Shown here: in pieces, positions 20,822 through 30,425 of the stretch
How positions within the stretch are numbered: the stretch's first letter is position 1
Layout: every line of letters starts with the position of its first letter
NCBI GenBank assembly: GCA_019058425.1
Contig: JAHPYZ010000003.1
Location: 44,573-108,572 of the forward strand
DNA length: 64,000 nt
Source: Promethearchaeota archaeon
GTDB lineage: Archaea > Asgardarchaeota > Lokiarchaeia > Sigyniarchaeales > SOKP01
Reading direction: 5' to 3'
Made by a program: the position numbers and the translations under genes
Notes under the pieces: generated by a model
Seen by the model: the letters and a program-made list of their open reading frames with translations, nothing else
The model's database searches: none
Told to the model about the DNA's origin: nothing

Positions 20822-21622
20822 ATGAGTGTACATAAATATACTGATAAGGTAATGGACCATTTTCGGAATCCACGAAATGTAGGGTCAATTGAGAATCCCG
20901 ACGGATATGGAAAGGTTGGAAATCCAGTATGCGGAGATTTAATGGAAATATTCATAAAAGTAGGGAAAAATGACAAAGGGGAAGATATCATTGATGATAT
21001 TAAGTTCAAAACTTTTGGTTGTGGGTCTGCAGTATCGACTTCATCAATGGTAACTGAGATGGCTAAAGGAATGACTCTTGATGATGCATATAAAATTACT
21101 CGAAGCGATGTAGCAGAAGAATTAGATGGTTTACCTCCGATCAAGATGCATTGTTCAAACCTAGCCGCAGATGCCTTAAAAGCTGCTATTAACAATTACC
21201 GTAAGGGTACCCAACCAGAAGTTGAAGTTGTAACTTCTTGTCAATTAGATGTACGAGTTATTCTCGGAGTAGATGAGTTCAAAGGAAAGGGCACTTATCT
21301 AGAAGTTCCTGATCTTGAGGAACTGAGAGAAAAGAGAACACTTATTGTTGATACGGGGGATGAGTCTTTAGAATTAGCACTTAAGTTAACCGAATATACA
21401 GGGAGAGTTATAGTACTAACTTCTGCAAAAGAAATCCCTGGAACCGTAGAAATTGCTAAGAAATTGAAGCAATCTGATGTAAAAGTTTTGCAGCAATCAG
21501 AGCTAAATGAGATTAAAGGAGAACTCGATGAAGTAGAAAAGGTTATCATACATGATTTCGACGAAGATGAAAATTACGAACTATTCGTGGATGCAGTAAT
21601 AATTTTGGATTATAGAGGTTAA
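20822..21622 (+). CDS. IscU/NifU-N-type Fe-S scaffold with a C-terminal extension resembling part of thioredoxin reductase
   Basis: GNPVCGD, FKTFGCGSAVSTSSM and MHCSNLA scaffold cysteines, then about 90 aa extra C-terminal region. Confidence 0.88.
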   Translation: MSVHKYTDKVMDHFRNPRNVGSIENPDGYGKVGNPVCGDLMEIFIKVGKNDKGEDIIDDIKFKTFGCGSAVSTSSMVTEMAKGMTLDDAYKITRSDVAEELDGLPPIKMHCSNLAADALKAAINNYRKGTQPEVEVVTSCQLDVRVILGVDEFKGKGTYLEVPDLEELREKRTLIVDTGDESLELALKLTEYTGRVIVLTSAKEIPGTVEIAKKLKQSDVKVLQQSELNEIKGELDEVEKVIIHDFDEDENYELFVDAVIILDYRG

Positions 21623-21630
21623 TTTTTTTT

Positions 21631-22782
21631 TTATTTTTTCATTGAATCAAAAATATAATCAGTTATATATTTACTTTCTTTATCGAATTGATTCTTATAG
21701 TTAACATATCTAAAATTAAATACACATAAAGGACAAGAAGTAACAATTTCTTTAGTTACAACCTTGTTGAATAATTCTTTACCTATTTTAATACAAATAC
21801 TACTATCAACACCTCTAATTCCGGAACCTGCTCCACAACAAGGACATTCTTCCGGGTTTTTAGATAATTCTTTGACTTTTAAGCCACATTTATTTAGAAG
21901 TTCTCGAGGTTCAGAGTATAGAGGCCCACTTTTATATTTTCTCCCAACTCGACAAGAGTCATGGTATGTAATTAGTTTATTCAATGGTTTTAATGTGATT
22001 TTATTACTTTTTTCCAACTTATAAATCACCTCAATTATGTGTCTCACATTTAGATTGAAATCCCTAAAATATTTTCTATATACTTTGTCAAAGGCATATA
22101 AACAACCTCCGCATGTAACTATCAAATTCTTTATTCCTATCTTTTTAAAGAGTTCAATGTTTTCTTGAAAAATTCTCTTTGCAAGATTAAGATTTCCAGC
22201 GGAATATACATATTCTCCGCAACATGGTTCCTTTTCCAAAATTTTAAAATCATAACCAGCAAGTTTTAAGATTTTATAGGGAGCAAGAGCACTCTCCATT
22301 ACACGAAATGAAGACATGCATCCTAAAAATAACAGAGTATCTGAGTCTTTTTTTTCAAATAATTCTTTTGTTTTATAACTTTCAGGCAGCCAATTTAATC
22401 TATCTTCTGGGTTTCCACCAACAGAATTGTCTTTTTCAGTAATCCCTCTTATGATTTTATTATGTATCTCTAATGGTGCTTTATTTTCATCTACAAGTTT
22501 AACTTTTGATGAATGAACAATCTCTGATATTTGAATTTCTTGTTGACAAGTTAAATCACATAATCCACATAATGTACAAGTATAGAGCCCTATACGCTCT
22601 TCTTCTGTAATAAGATTATTAGAAAAAACTTTTTCAGCTATTTTTAATCGTCCGTTAGGTGATTTTAACTCATTATGAGTAACCTTGTAAGTATCACATA
22701 CTTCCATACAATCCATACAGTCTATACATGAATTTACTTCGGTTAATAATTTATTAAGATCCATTTCAATATCATTTTTCAT
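21631..22782 (-). CDS. HdrD/GlpC-like (Fe-S)-binding CCG-domain oxidoreductase
   Basis: Two ferredoxin motifs (CIDCMDCMEVC, CTLCGLCDLTC) and CCG-domain motifs CCGEYVYSAG and CPCCGAGSG. Confidence 0.88.
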   Translation of the reverse strand: MKNDIEMDLNKLLTEVNSCIDCMDCMEVCDTYKVTHNELKSPNGRLKIAEKVFSNNLITEEERIGLYTCTLCGLCDLTCQQEIQISEIVHSSKVKLVDENKAPLEIHNKIIRGITEKDNSVGGNPEDRLNWLPESYKTKELFEKKDSDTLLFLGCMSSFRVMESALAPYKILKLAGYDFKILEKEPCCGEYVYSAGNLNLAKRIFQENIELFKKIGIKNLIVTCGGCLYAFDKVYRKYFRDFNLNVRHIIEVIYKLEKSNKITLKPLNKLITYHDSCRVGRKYKSGPLYSEPRELLNKCGLKVKELSKNPEECPCCGAGSGIRGVDSSICIKIGKELFNKVVTKEIVTSCPLCVFNFRYVNYKNQFDKESKYITDYIFDSMKK

Positions 22783-22893
22783 AATATTAGTTATTATACT
22801 AATTTTTCTAACTTATAATAACCAAACTTAAATTAATCGCTTTATAAAAATAGTTAAAGATATTGTAAATAAATAAAGAATCTGGTTACTTTT

Positions 22894-25278
22894 ATGAAAA
22901 GAGTAGTAATAGTTGGCGGGGTGGCAGGAGGTGCTTCTGCTGCCGCTAGATTAAGACGATTAAGAGAAGATTTCGAAATAATTATGTTAGATCGAGGTCC
23001 TTATGTATCATTTGCGAATTGCGGATTACCTTACTATATAGGAAATATAATAAAAGATCGTGAGTCATTAGAATTGGTGACACCAGAAACATTCCTTGAG
23101 AGATTTAATATTGATGTTCGAGTTTATAATGAAGTAGTTTCAATCAATAAAGATAAAAAGAATGTTAAAGTAAAGGATTTAAAGCAATTAAATGAATATA
23201 TTCTTGATTATGATTATTTAATTCTAGCAACTGGGTCAAAACCAATAATTCCTCCGTTTGTAGGACTTGATACAGTTCCATATTTTACTGTATGGACAAT
23301 TCCAGACGCTATAAAAATACGCAACTATGCTGAAAAAACTCATATAAAAAAGGCAGTTATCGTTGGAGGTGGATTTATTGGACTAGAAATGGCAGAAAAC
23401 TTGGCAGAAAAAGGAGTGAAAGTTAAAATTGTTGAAATGTTGGATCAAGTTATGCCACCTATTGATAAGGAAATTGCTCAATTTATTCATCAAGAATTAA
23501 TATTAAATGGAGTTTGTTTGGTTTTAGAAGATCCTGTAGACTCTTTTGGAAGAACTGATAAAGATATACCATTTATTAAAACAAAAAGTGGTCGCATAAT
23601 AGAAACCGATTTAATAATTTTATCTATTGGGATTAAACCAGAAATTTCATTAGCTAAAGATGCAGGTTTGAATTTGACAGAAAGGGGTTATGTTGAGGTT
23701 AACAGTAGAATGCAAACATCTGATCCCAATATCTTCGCTGTGGGTGATATTATTCAAGTCCAGCATTTTCAAACTAAGAATCCAATCTCAATAGTTCTAG
23801 CTGGACCCGCAAATAAGCAAGGAAGAATAGCTGCAGATAATATTGCTGGGAGAGATTCAGAATATAAGGGGGTTTTGGGTGCATCAGTTGTTAAAGTTTT
23901 TGATATAACCGTTGCTTCCGTAGGTTTAACAGAAAAACAATTAAAAAATTTAAGTTTCAATTATGATAAAATATATATTCATCCCAATAATCATGCAGGG
24001 TACTATCCTGGAGCTATTCCAATAACTCTAAAATTAATTTTTGAAGTTCCCAGTGGAAAAATATTAGGAGCTCAAGCTGTTGGAGGTTCAGGCACAGAAA
24101 AAAGAATTGATGTCATCTCAACAGCAATTAAATTTAATGGTACTGTTTATGATTTAGAAGAATTAGAATTAACCTATGCTCCTCCTTATGGTTCTGCCAA
24201 GGATCCAGTAAATATGGCAGGATTTGTTGCATCCAACTATCTTAGAGAAGATATGCCTATTTGGCATTGGCATGATTTAACTAGTATTAATAATAATGGA
24301 GCTGTTTTATTAGATGTTAGGACAAAAGAAGAATTTTCTACTAGAGCTATTGAAGGTTCAATAAATGTTCCAATAGAGGAACTTAGAGCTCGTTTAGATG
24401 AATTTCCTATTGATAAATCAATCTATGTTTACTGTGAAGTAGGATATAGGAGTTATTTAGCACTTAGAATTCTATTACAAAGTGGCTTTAAAGAAGTATA
24501 TGAACTTACTGGAGGTTTTAAAATTTATGAGATGGCCAATGCCACAACAGAAGAAATAATGGCAGCATGTGGAGGTTCCGAAAACGTTATAGAAGAATTT
24601 GTACATGAAAAGGCTACTGAAACTGAAGATTATATAGAAGTGGATGCTTGTGGGCTTTCATGTCCCGGCCCTTTAAATGCTCTAATTAAAGCCTTTGACA
24701 CGCTACCGGAAAATAAGAAATTAAAGGTATATGCAACGGATCCCGGATTTAAATCTAGTGTTGAAGCTTATTCTCAATTAAACGAAGCAGCAAAGTTATT
24801 AAATCTTGGAAAAGAAAAGGGAATGTTGGTTGCTACATTACAAAGGGTTCAACCTATTGAAGTTATAGCTCCTGTCAAAAAGAAAACTAGAAAAGAACTA
24901 AGACCTCCTGATGCACCTCCAGTTTCAGATATTAGTGCTGATGAGCTTTTTAAACGTATTAGCACTGAAGAAGAACCTCCTCTTATGATCGATGTTCGAA
25001 CTCCCCAGGAATATCTTGGTCCACATGGTCATCTCAAAAATACTAAATCAATTCCTTTAGGAGAGTTATTAAATAATCCAGATATTATTAAGGATTATAA
25101 AGATGAGGAAATAATTGCAATATGTCACTCTGGTTCTCGCTCTATGATGGCAGCTCAAATACTAGCCCAAGCGGGTTTTAAAGATATCAGAAATCTAACT
25201 GGTGGTATGATTATATGGCACCGAAAGGGTTATCCTGTAGAGTTAGAAGAAAGCAGAATGACAGAAACTTATTATTAA
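22894..25278 (+). CDS. CoA-disulfide reductase-like flavoprotein fused to rhodanese - TusA - rhodanese
   Basis: FAD motif VIVGGVAGGASAAARLRRL, FANCGLPYYIGN active Cys, rhodanese YCEVGYRS, TusA DACGLSCPGPLNAL, rhodanese ICHSGSRS. Confidence 0.93.
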   Translation: MKRVVIVGGVAGGASAAARLRRLREDFEIIMLDRGPYVSFANCGLPYYIGNIIKDRESLELVTPETFLERFNIDVRVYNEVVSINKDKKNVKVKDLKQLNEYILDYDYLILATGSKPIIPPFVGLDTVPYFTVWTIPDAIKIRNYAEKTHIKKAVIVGGGFIGLEMAENLAEKGVKVKIVEMLDQVMPPIDKEIAQFIHQELILNGVCLVLEDPVDSFGRTDKDIPFIKTKSGRIIETDLIILSIGIKPEISLAKDAGLNLTERGYVEVNSRMQTSDPNIFAVGDIIQVQHFQTKNPISIVLAGPANKQGRIAADNIAGRDSEYKGVLGASVVKVFDITVASVGLTEKQLKNLSFNYDKIYIHPNNHAGYYPGAIPITLKLIFEVPSGKILGAQAVGGSGTEKRIDVISTAIKFNGTVYDLEELELTYAPPYGSAKDPVNMAGFVASNYLREDMPIWHWHDLTSINNNGAVLLDVRTKEEFSTRAIEGSINVPIEELRARLDEFPIDKSIYVYCEVGYRSYLALRILLQSGFKEVYELTGGFKIYEMANATTEEIMAACGGSENVIEEFVHEKATETEDYIEVDACGLSCPGPLNALIKAFDTLPENKKLKVYATDPGFKSSVEAYSQLNEAAKLLNLGKEKGMLVATLQRVQPIEVIAPVKKKTRKELRPPDAPPVSDISADELFKRISTEEEPPLMIDVRTPQEYLGPHGHLKNTKSIPLGELLNNPDIIKDYKDEEIIAICHSGSRSMMAAQILAQAGFKDIRNLTGGMIIWHRKGYPVELEESRMTETYY

Positions 25279-25403
25279 AATAAACTTAGTAATGTTTTTC
25301 TTTAAATTATAAGTAAAAAAGTTAAAAAAAAGGGGAAATAATTTAAATCCAAATATATTCATATATAACGAATTTCCAATTTATAAAAAAAAGGTATAAA
25401 ATT

Positions 25404-25994
25404 ATGAAAGAAACTGCTAAAAAATTATATACTGCATACGTTGGTGAATCTCAAGCACGTAATAGGTATAATTATTTTTCTAAAGTCGCGAAAAAAGAAG
25501 GATTTGTGTTAGTATCAAAAATCTTTGATGAAACATCAGATCAAGAAAAAGAACATGGTAGTTGGTTTTATAAAATGCTCCAACAATTTAAGAAGGAAGA
25601 AAAATTTGATGAGATGAAAGTGATCCCAGATGCAGAATTCCCAACTACTCTTGGGACTACAATAGAAAATCTGAAATCCGCAATAGCAGGAGAAAATATG
25701 GAATGGCAAACACTTTACCCGGACATAGTTAAGACAGCTGAGAAAGAAGGGTATCCAGATGTTGCCAAAAGAGTCCGTGCAATTATTAAAGCTGAAAAAC
25801 ATCACTCGGAAAGGTATGGAAAACTCTTAAAATTAGTTGGTGATGATGCTTTCTTTAAACGCGGTAAAAAAGTCGTTTGGGTATGCATGGAGTGTGGTTA
25901 TGAAGTTGAAATGGATGAATTACCCAAAGATTTTAAATGTCCTTCCTGTGATCATCCTCGGGAGTACTATAGAAAGAAATGCGAAGATTTCTAA
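25404..25994 (+). CDS. Rubrerythrin
   Basis: Ferritin-like diiron motifs (ESQARNRY, AEKHHSERY) plus rubredoxin-like CMECGYEVEMDELPKDFKCPSC. Confidence 0.95.
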   Translation: MKETAKKLYTAYVGESQARNRYNYFSKVAKKEGFVLVSKIFDETSDQEKEHGSWFYKMLQQFKKEEKFDEMKVIPDAEFPTTLGTTIENLKSAIAGENMEWQTLYPDIVKTAEKEGYPDVAKRVRAIIKAEKHHSERYGKLLKLVGDDAFFKRGKKVVWVCMECGYEVEMDELPKDFKCPSCDHPREYYRKKCEDF

Positions 25995-26073
25995 AAATAA
26001 TATATCAAGTTTTAATTTAAAATCAAAATCATTAAATATTAAATTAAATGATTTAACAAACAAAAGGTTATAA

Positions 26074-26472
26074 GTGAGAAGAAAAATGAAGCAAAAAGAA
26101 ATTTATAGGTGCTCTATATGCGGAAAAGTAATAGAAATTTTACACCCTGCTTCTCCCGAGACAATCTGCTGCGGACAACCAATGAAATTAATGGAAGAAC
26201 AAACTAAAGACTGGAAAACAGAAAAGCATGTTCCTAAAATCACGATTGAGGGTAATAAGGTCACTGTTGATGTGGGTATCTCAATGGGTACACCTCATCC
26301 TATGACTGACGAGCACTATATAATGTGGATTGAAATAATCTGTAAAGACGGATGCTATGAAAGAAGATTCTTGAAACCGGGTATGGACCCTAAAGCAACT
26401 TTTACTGTTGCTAATCCCGAAGGTCTCTGGGCTCGAGAATATTGTAATTTACACTTTTTATGGAAAAGTTAA
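26074..26472 (+). CDS. Desulfoferrodoxin / superoxide reductase
   Basis: CSICGKVIEILHPASPETICCGQPM N-terminal domain and SMGTPHPMTDEHYIMWIE / CNLHFLW Fe site. Confidence 0.93.
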   Translation: MRRKMKQKEIYRCSICGKVIEILHPASPETICCGQPMKLMEEQTKDWKTEKHVPKITIEGNKVTVDVGISMGTPHPMTDEHYIMWIEIICKDGCYERRFLKPGMDPKATFTVANPEGLWAREYCNLHFLWKS

Positions 26473-26596
26473 ATTTCAAATTAAAGCATCTCTTTTTTTT
26501 TTATTTTTTTAATATCTTAAAATAATGAAATTTTAAGCTGTCTAAAAATAATTATTAATATTAAATCAAATAATTTTTCTTTTTTAAAATAGGACA

Positions 26597-27952
26597 ATGA
26601 TTATAATATTACAATTATTTGTTATCTTTTGTTTTGTTATTGTAATAATTGCCCTTTTTCGTGAAAAAACAGATTTTCTAACATATAGTTTATTAGCAAT
26701 GTTAGCAGCTGCTACTGCTACCTTTATTTTCTCACCAACAACTATTACAATTGAAGAGTTCATTTTATCTATAGATTGGCCTGTAATTTTTTTCTTAGTA
26801 TCTGTTTTTACAATAGTAGCTATATTAGAGGAACAATTGATTTTTCAAGAAATTGCATCAAGAATTACTAGAAAGTTCCACACTAATACCAGAAGGTTTT
26901 TTTGGGTAATTTGTTTAATTTCAACTTTAAGTGCTGCTTTTATTGAAGATATTTCGGTGGCTGTTATCTTTATACCAATGATAATAATCACAAGTGAAAA
27001 AATGAAAATAAATCCTACTCCAATATTATTAGGAATGACTATCTGTATTAATCTTGCTGCTACTCTAACTCCTTTTGGTTCTGCACAAAATATTTTAATA
27101 GCAAGTAGATTTACCTTGTCAACTGCTTGGTTTTTTGCAAGTCTTTCTATATATTTTATTATTACTACTTTGTTGACTTTATCTCTATTAGATTATTTTA
27201 TTCTCAAAAAACACATGAAAGAAATTTGGATACCTCATTGTACTGATTATGATGAACCCTTAGAAACTGAGCATATAGAAGAACATGAACTGATAATATT
27301 AGAAGAATCTATTAATCCGAAAGTCTTTTATCGAAATTTAGGAGCTTTATTCTTCTTTTTCATCATGCTAATTATTATTCCTAATATTATATTTGTAGGA
27401 CTTCTTGGAATGCTTTTATTTGTGTTTTTCAATCCTAGGAGAAGTGAATCAGGAAAAAGAAAACCTGATATATCTTATTACTTTAAAAAAGTTGATTTCA
27501 AATTACCATTCTTCTTTATAAGTTTATTTGTATTGGTATTTTGTTTTGAAAAAGTGGGAATTATTGCTATAATAGAAAGTTTTGTAGTGGAGATAGCACC
27601 TTCTGATCTATTTTTGTTATGTATTTTAATATTGATATTGTCATCTGTTCTCTCCGCTTTTCTAGATAATGTTCCCGTTACAGTTCTTTTCATACCCGTA
27701 ATTCAAGTTTTAATAGGTTCCGGTTTTTCATCCGTTCCCTTGTTAATCGCTTTTATTTTAGGGATTAATTTAGGCGGAAATTTCTTACCACAAGGGAGTG
27801 CTGCCGATATGATGACATTGGATCTATCAACCAGATATTGCGTTGAAGGAATGAGCTATAAAAAATTATTAAAGGTTGGAGGAATTTTTGCTGCATTACA
27901 TATCGTTCTAGGAATAGCATACCTCGCAGTTATCATTTTTATTTTCTTTTGA
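26597..27952 (+). CDS. ArsB/NhaD-type ion transporter superfamily permease
   Basis: About 12 TM segments; AAFIEDISVAVIFIPM and SAFLDNVPVTVLFIPV internal repeat. Confidence 0.85.
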   Translation: MIIILQLFVIFCFVIVIIALFREKTDFLTYSLLAMLAAATATFIFSPTTITIEEFILSIDWPVIFFLVSVFTIVAILEEQLIFQEIASRITRKFHTNTRRFFWVICLISTLSAAFIEDISVAVIFIPMIIITSEKMKINPTPILLGMTICINLAATLTPFGSAQNILIASRFTLSTAWFFASLSIYFIITTLLTLSLLDYFILKKHMKEIWIPHCTDYDEPLETEHIEEHELIILEESINPKVFYRNLGALFFFFIMLIIIPNIIFVGLLGMLLFVFFNPRRSESGKRKPDISYYFKKVDFKLPFFFISLFVLVFCFEKVGIIAIIESFVVEIAPSDLFLLCILILILSSVLSAFLDNVPVTVLFIPVIQVLIGSGFSSVPLLIAFILGINLGGNFLPQGSAADMMTLDLSTRYCVEGMSYKKLLKVGGIFAALHIVLGIAYLAVIIFIFF

Positions 27953-27964
27953 TGGAGAGATTTT

Positions 27965-28513
27965 ATGAACAAAAAGAAAGCAATTATATTAGATCGAGAT
28001 GGTACTTTAATCGAAGATAAAAATTATGCTTATAAATTAGAAGATTTTGAATTATTAGACGGTGTGATTGATGGATTAAAATTACTTCAGAATGATTTTC
28101 TCTTTTTTATTGTTACAAATCAATCAGGAATAGGAAGGGGTTTTTATTCAATAAAGGATTTTCAAAAATTCAACAATCATTTAATAAATGTTTTAAAAAC
28201 ACAAAATATTGAAATTGTTAAGACTTACTTCTGTCCTCATGTAAAAGAAGATGAATGTAAATGCAGGAAGCCTAAAACAAAATTCATTGATGAAATCATT
28301 AAAGAATTTAATATTGATATTAAAAAATCATGGATGATTGGTGATCATCCTTCAGATATCCAATTTGGAATAAATGCGGGTTGTAGAACAATTTTTCTCA
28401 CAACAGGACATGGATTTGAACATTTAGATGATCTAAAGTCCCTTGGAATAGAACCAACAATCATCCAGGAGAATTTCTTAAAAGCCGTTAAAGATATCTT
28501 AGAATTTCCATAA
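27965..28513 (+). CDS. HAD-IIIA phosphatase (GmhB-like)
   Basis: ILDRDGTLIEDKNY, VTNQSGIGRGFYS, CPHVKEDECKCRKPK and MIGDHPSDI motifs. Confidence 0.9.
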   Translation: MNKKKAIILDRDGTLIEDKNYAYKLEDFELLDGVIDGLKLLQNDFLFFIVTNQSGIGRGFYSIKDFQKFNNHLINVLKTQNIEIVKTYFCPHVKEDECKCRKPKTKFIDEIIKEFNIDIKKSWMIGDHPSDIQFGINAGCRTIFLTTGHGFEHLDDLKSLGIEPTIIQENFLKAVKDILEFP

Positions 28514-28595
28514 ATCTTACTTCTTATAAGCGATTAATATAAAAGTATAAAAAACTAATAATCTATTATATTAGAAATAAGAATTTGTTTGAAAA

Positions 28596-29057
28596 ATGTC
28601 TCTATTCTTCAAAAAATTAAATAACGCGGGTATGTGGGAAAAAATTCAAAAATTAAGAGAACTTATTAAAGCAGAAAAATACTTCAAGAAAAGAACATGC
28701 TGGAATTGTGGTAAAGAACTGAATATTTATGATTTTCTTAGTGATAATGTTAATTTTACTCCTGAATATATTTTAAAATTATGGCAGACACCATTTTTAG
28801 AGCTCCATTGTTGTGAGTGTTTTAGATATCTTAAAATCCATGAAATAAAGAAAATTGAGAAGGAGTTAAGTGAACGAAAATGTTTAAATTGTGATACTCC
28901 TATAGATATCTATAAATTTAGCAAATTTCACAGTTATTTAAAAATTCACGAGCTTAAGGCTCTATGGTTAGATAAAAATTTTCTAGTTTTTTGCAATAAC
29001 TTATGTCAACGCAAATATTATAAGACTTATTACTATTTTCTTAAAAAAGAAAATTGA
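28596..29057 (+). CDS. Cys-rich protein with two tandem putative zinc-binding units
   Basis: CWNCGKELNIYDF...LHCCEC and CLNCDTPIDIYKF...VFCNNLC half repeats. Confidence 0.6.
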   Translation: MSLFFKKLNNAGMWEKIQKLRELIKAEKYFKKRTCWNCGKELNIYDFLSDNVNFTPEYILKLWQTPFLELHCCECFRYLKIHEIKKIEKELSERKCLNCDTPIDIYKFSKFHSYLKIHELKALWLDKNFLVFCNNLCQRKYYKTYYYFLKKEN

Positions 29058-29609
29058 AATAGTAAAACTAACAAATTTAAACCCAAAGAATAACTCTTTA
29101 TTAGAACAAGTCAATAAATGAATAAGACCATAAAGAACTTTAAGAAGGTCTAAAGTAAAAATATAAGGGACTTAAGTTCCATATTAATATATATATTCAA
29201 TATTGATATTTTACTTATGAAATCCCTTATAGGAATTCCTGATGAAATTGATAAAAAACTAAAGACAAATCATAATCTTTTATCAAAACAAATACGTAAG
29301 ATTCAAACTTTTTTAATTTTTCAGTAAATAGCTATGATGATAATGCTATTATCCGCTTTTTTCTTATTAACTACATTATTTTTAATTTTAGTATTTATCT
29401 TTATTGGAGTTGTATTTTTTTTGTTATATATCATAATTAGGTATAAAACAGAGATAATTATTACTCATCGAGAATATTCATTAAAAAAAAAAAAAATTTA
29501 ATTTACTTATCTGAAGAACTCTTGATGATGGTTAAGATTTATGTGCCTAAATTTAGGATTTTTAAATAGGTTAAAATACGGTAACTTTTAAGCTAAAATA
29601 ATAAGGTTC

Positions 29610-30367
29610 CAATGTTTGAAAAGATGGAGTTAATTCTGAAACATGAAAAACTTTCTTTTTTTTTATACAGCCTACGAATAAATTCTATTTATTTCATCAG
29701 CGGAATACTTTTTTGTCAAATTTCAGTTTAGAAAATATTGATATATGTGTAGCATTTATTTTGATCTCTATCATATTCTATATTATTTTAACTTATATCA
29801 TATTAAAAAACACTAATAAAAGGATAAATGGACATTAAGAATTGGATGCTTGGGGTTATCTATCTATTAGATAATTATGAAATCGTACTAAAACAAAGGT
29901 ATATGGGATTACTAGATTGGGACTTTAATAACCTAAAGATATTAAGGAATGAATATTGTAAAAAATGTGGTGAATTATTGGAAATAAATGTGGAATTTTA
30001 TATATTCTATAGACAGAGAAAAGAATCAAATTTAAGGAAAATATTAACTATTATGATGAAAAAAACAATCCATAATGATATTAATTCTGCCACAGGTCAT
30101 AGAAATAAATATGAGATTTGGGCACAACAAATTTAGGATTTGTGTTCCTATGAACCCTCCCATCTTAGTTGGATTTTACATAAAATAAGATTAAAAACTG
30201 GTTTATGCAAAGAATATCTCATAATTCTCTTGGAACGAGATCTTTTAGGAACTATCGAAAAAGAAAATGATCGAAGTATTATGTATCAAGATACATCTAA
30301 AGGAAAGGAAGCACTAAATGAATTCTATAATTTAATTACCAAATTTTTTACTCCAAAAAAGAAATGA
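29610..30367 (+). pseudogene. Decayed copy of a TM / zinc-ribbon / winged-helix module
   Basis: Homologous to 31800..32558. Frameshift before the zinc ribbon (ORF 29828..30136) and an in-frame TAG at 30134-30136 before the wHTH part (30140..30367). Confidence 0.7.
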
Positions 30368-30425
30368 TTTTCAATTTAATTAATGAATTTTGTTTAAAAT
30401 AAAAAAAAAAAATATAATTTATATA

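Noticed and set aside
20818-21195. 125-aa minus-strand ORF
   Set aside because: Antisense to the IscU-like gene.
29200-29520. Additional gene starting MKSLIGIPDEIDKKLK with hydrophobic continuation
   Set aside because: Ends after about 33 codons and the hydrophobic part is in another frame; probably decayed, not supportable as a CDS.
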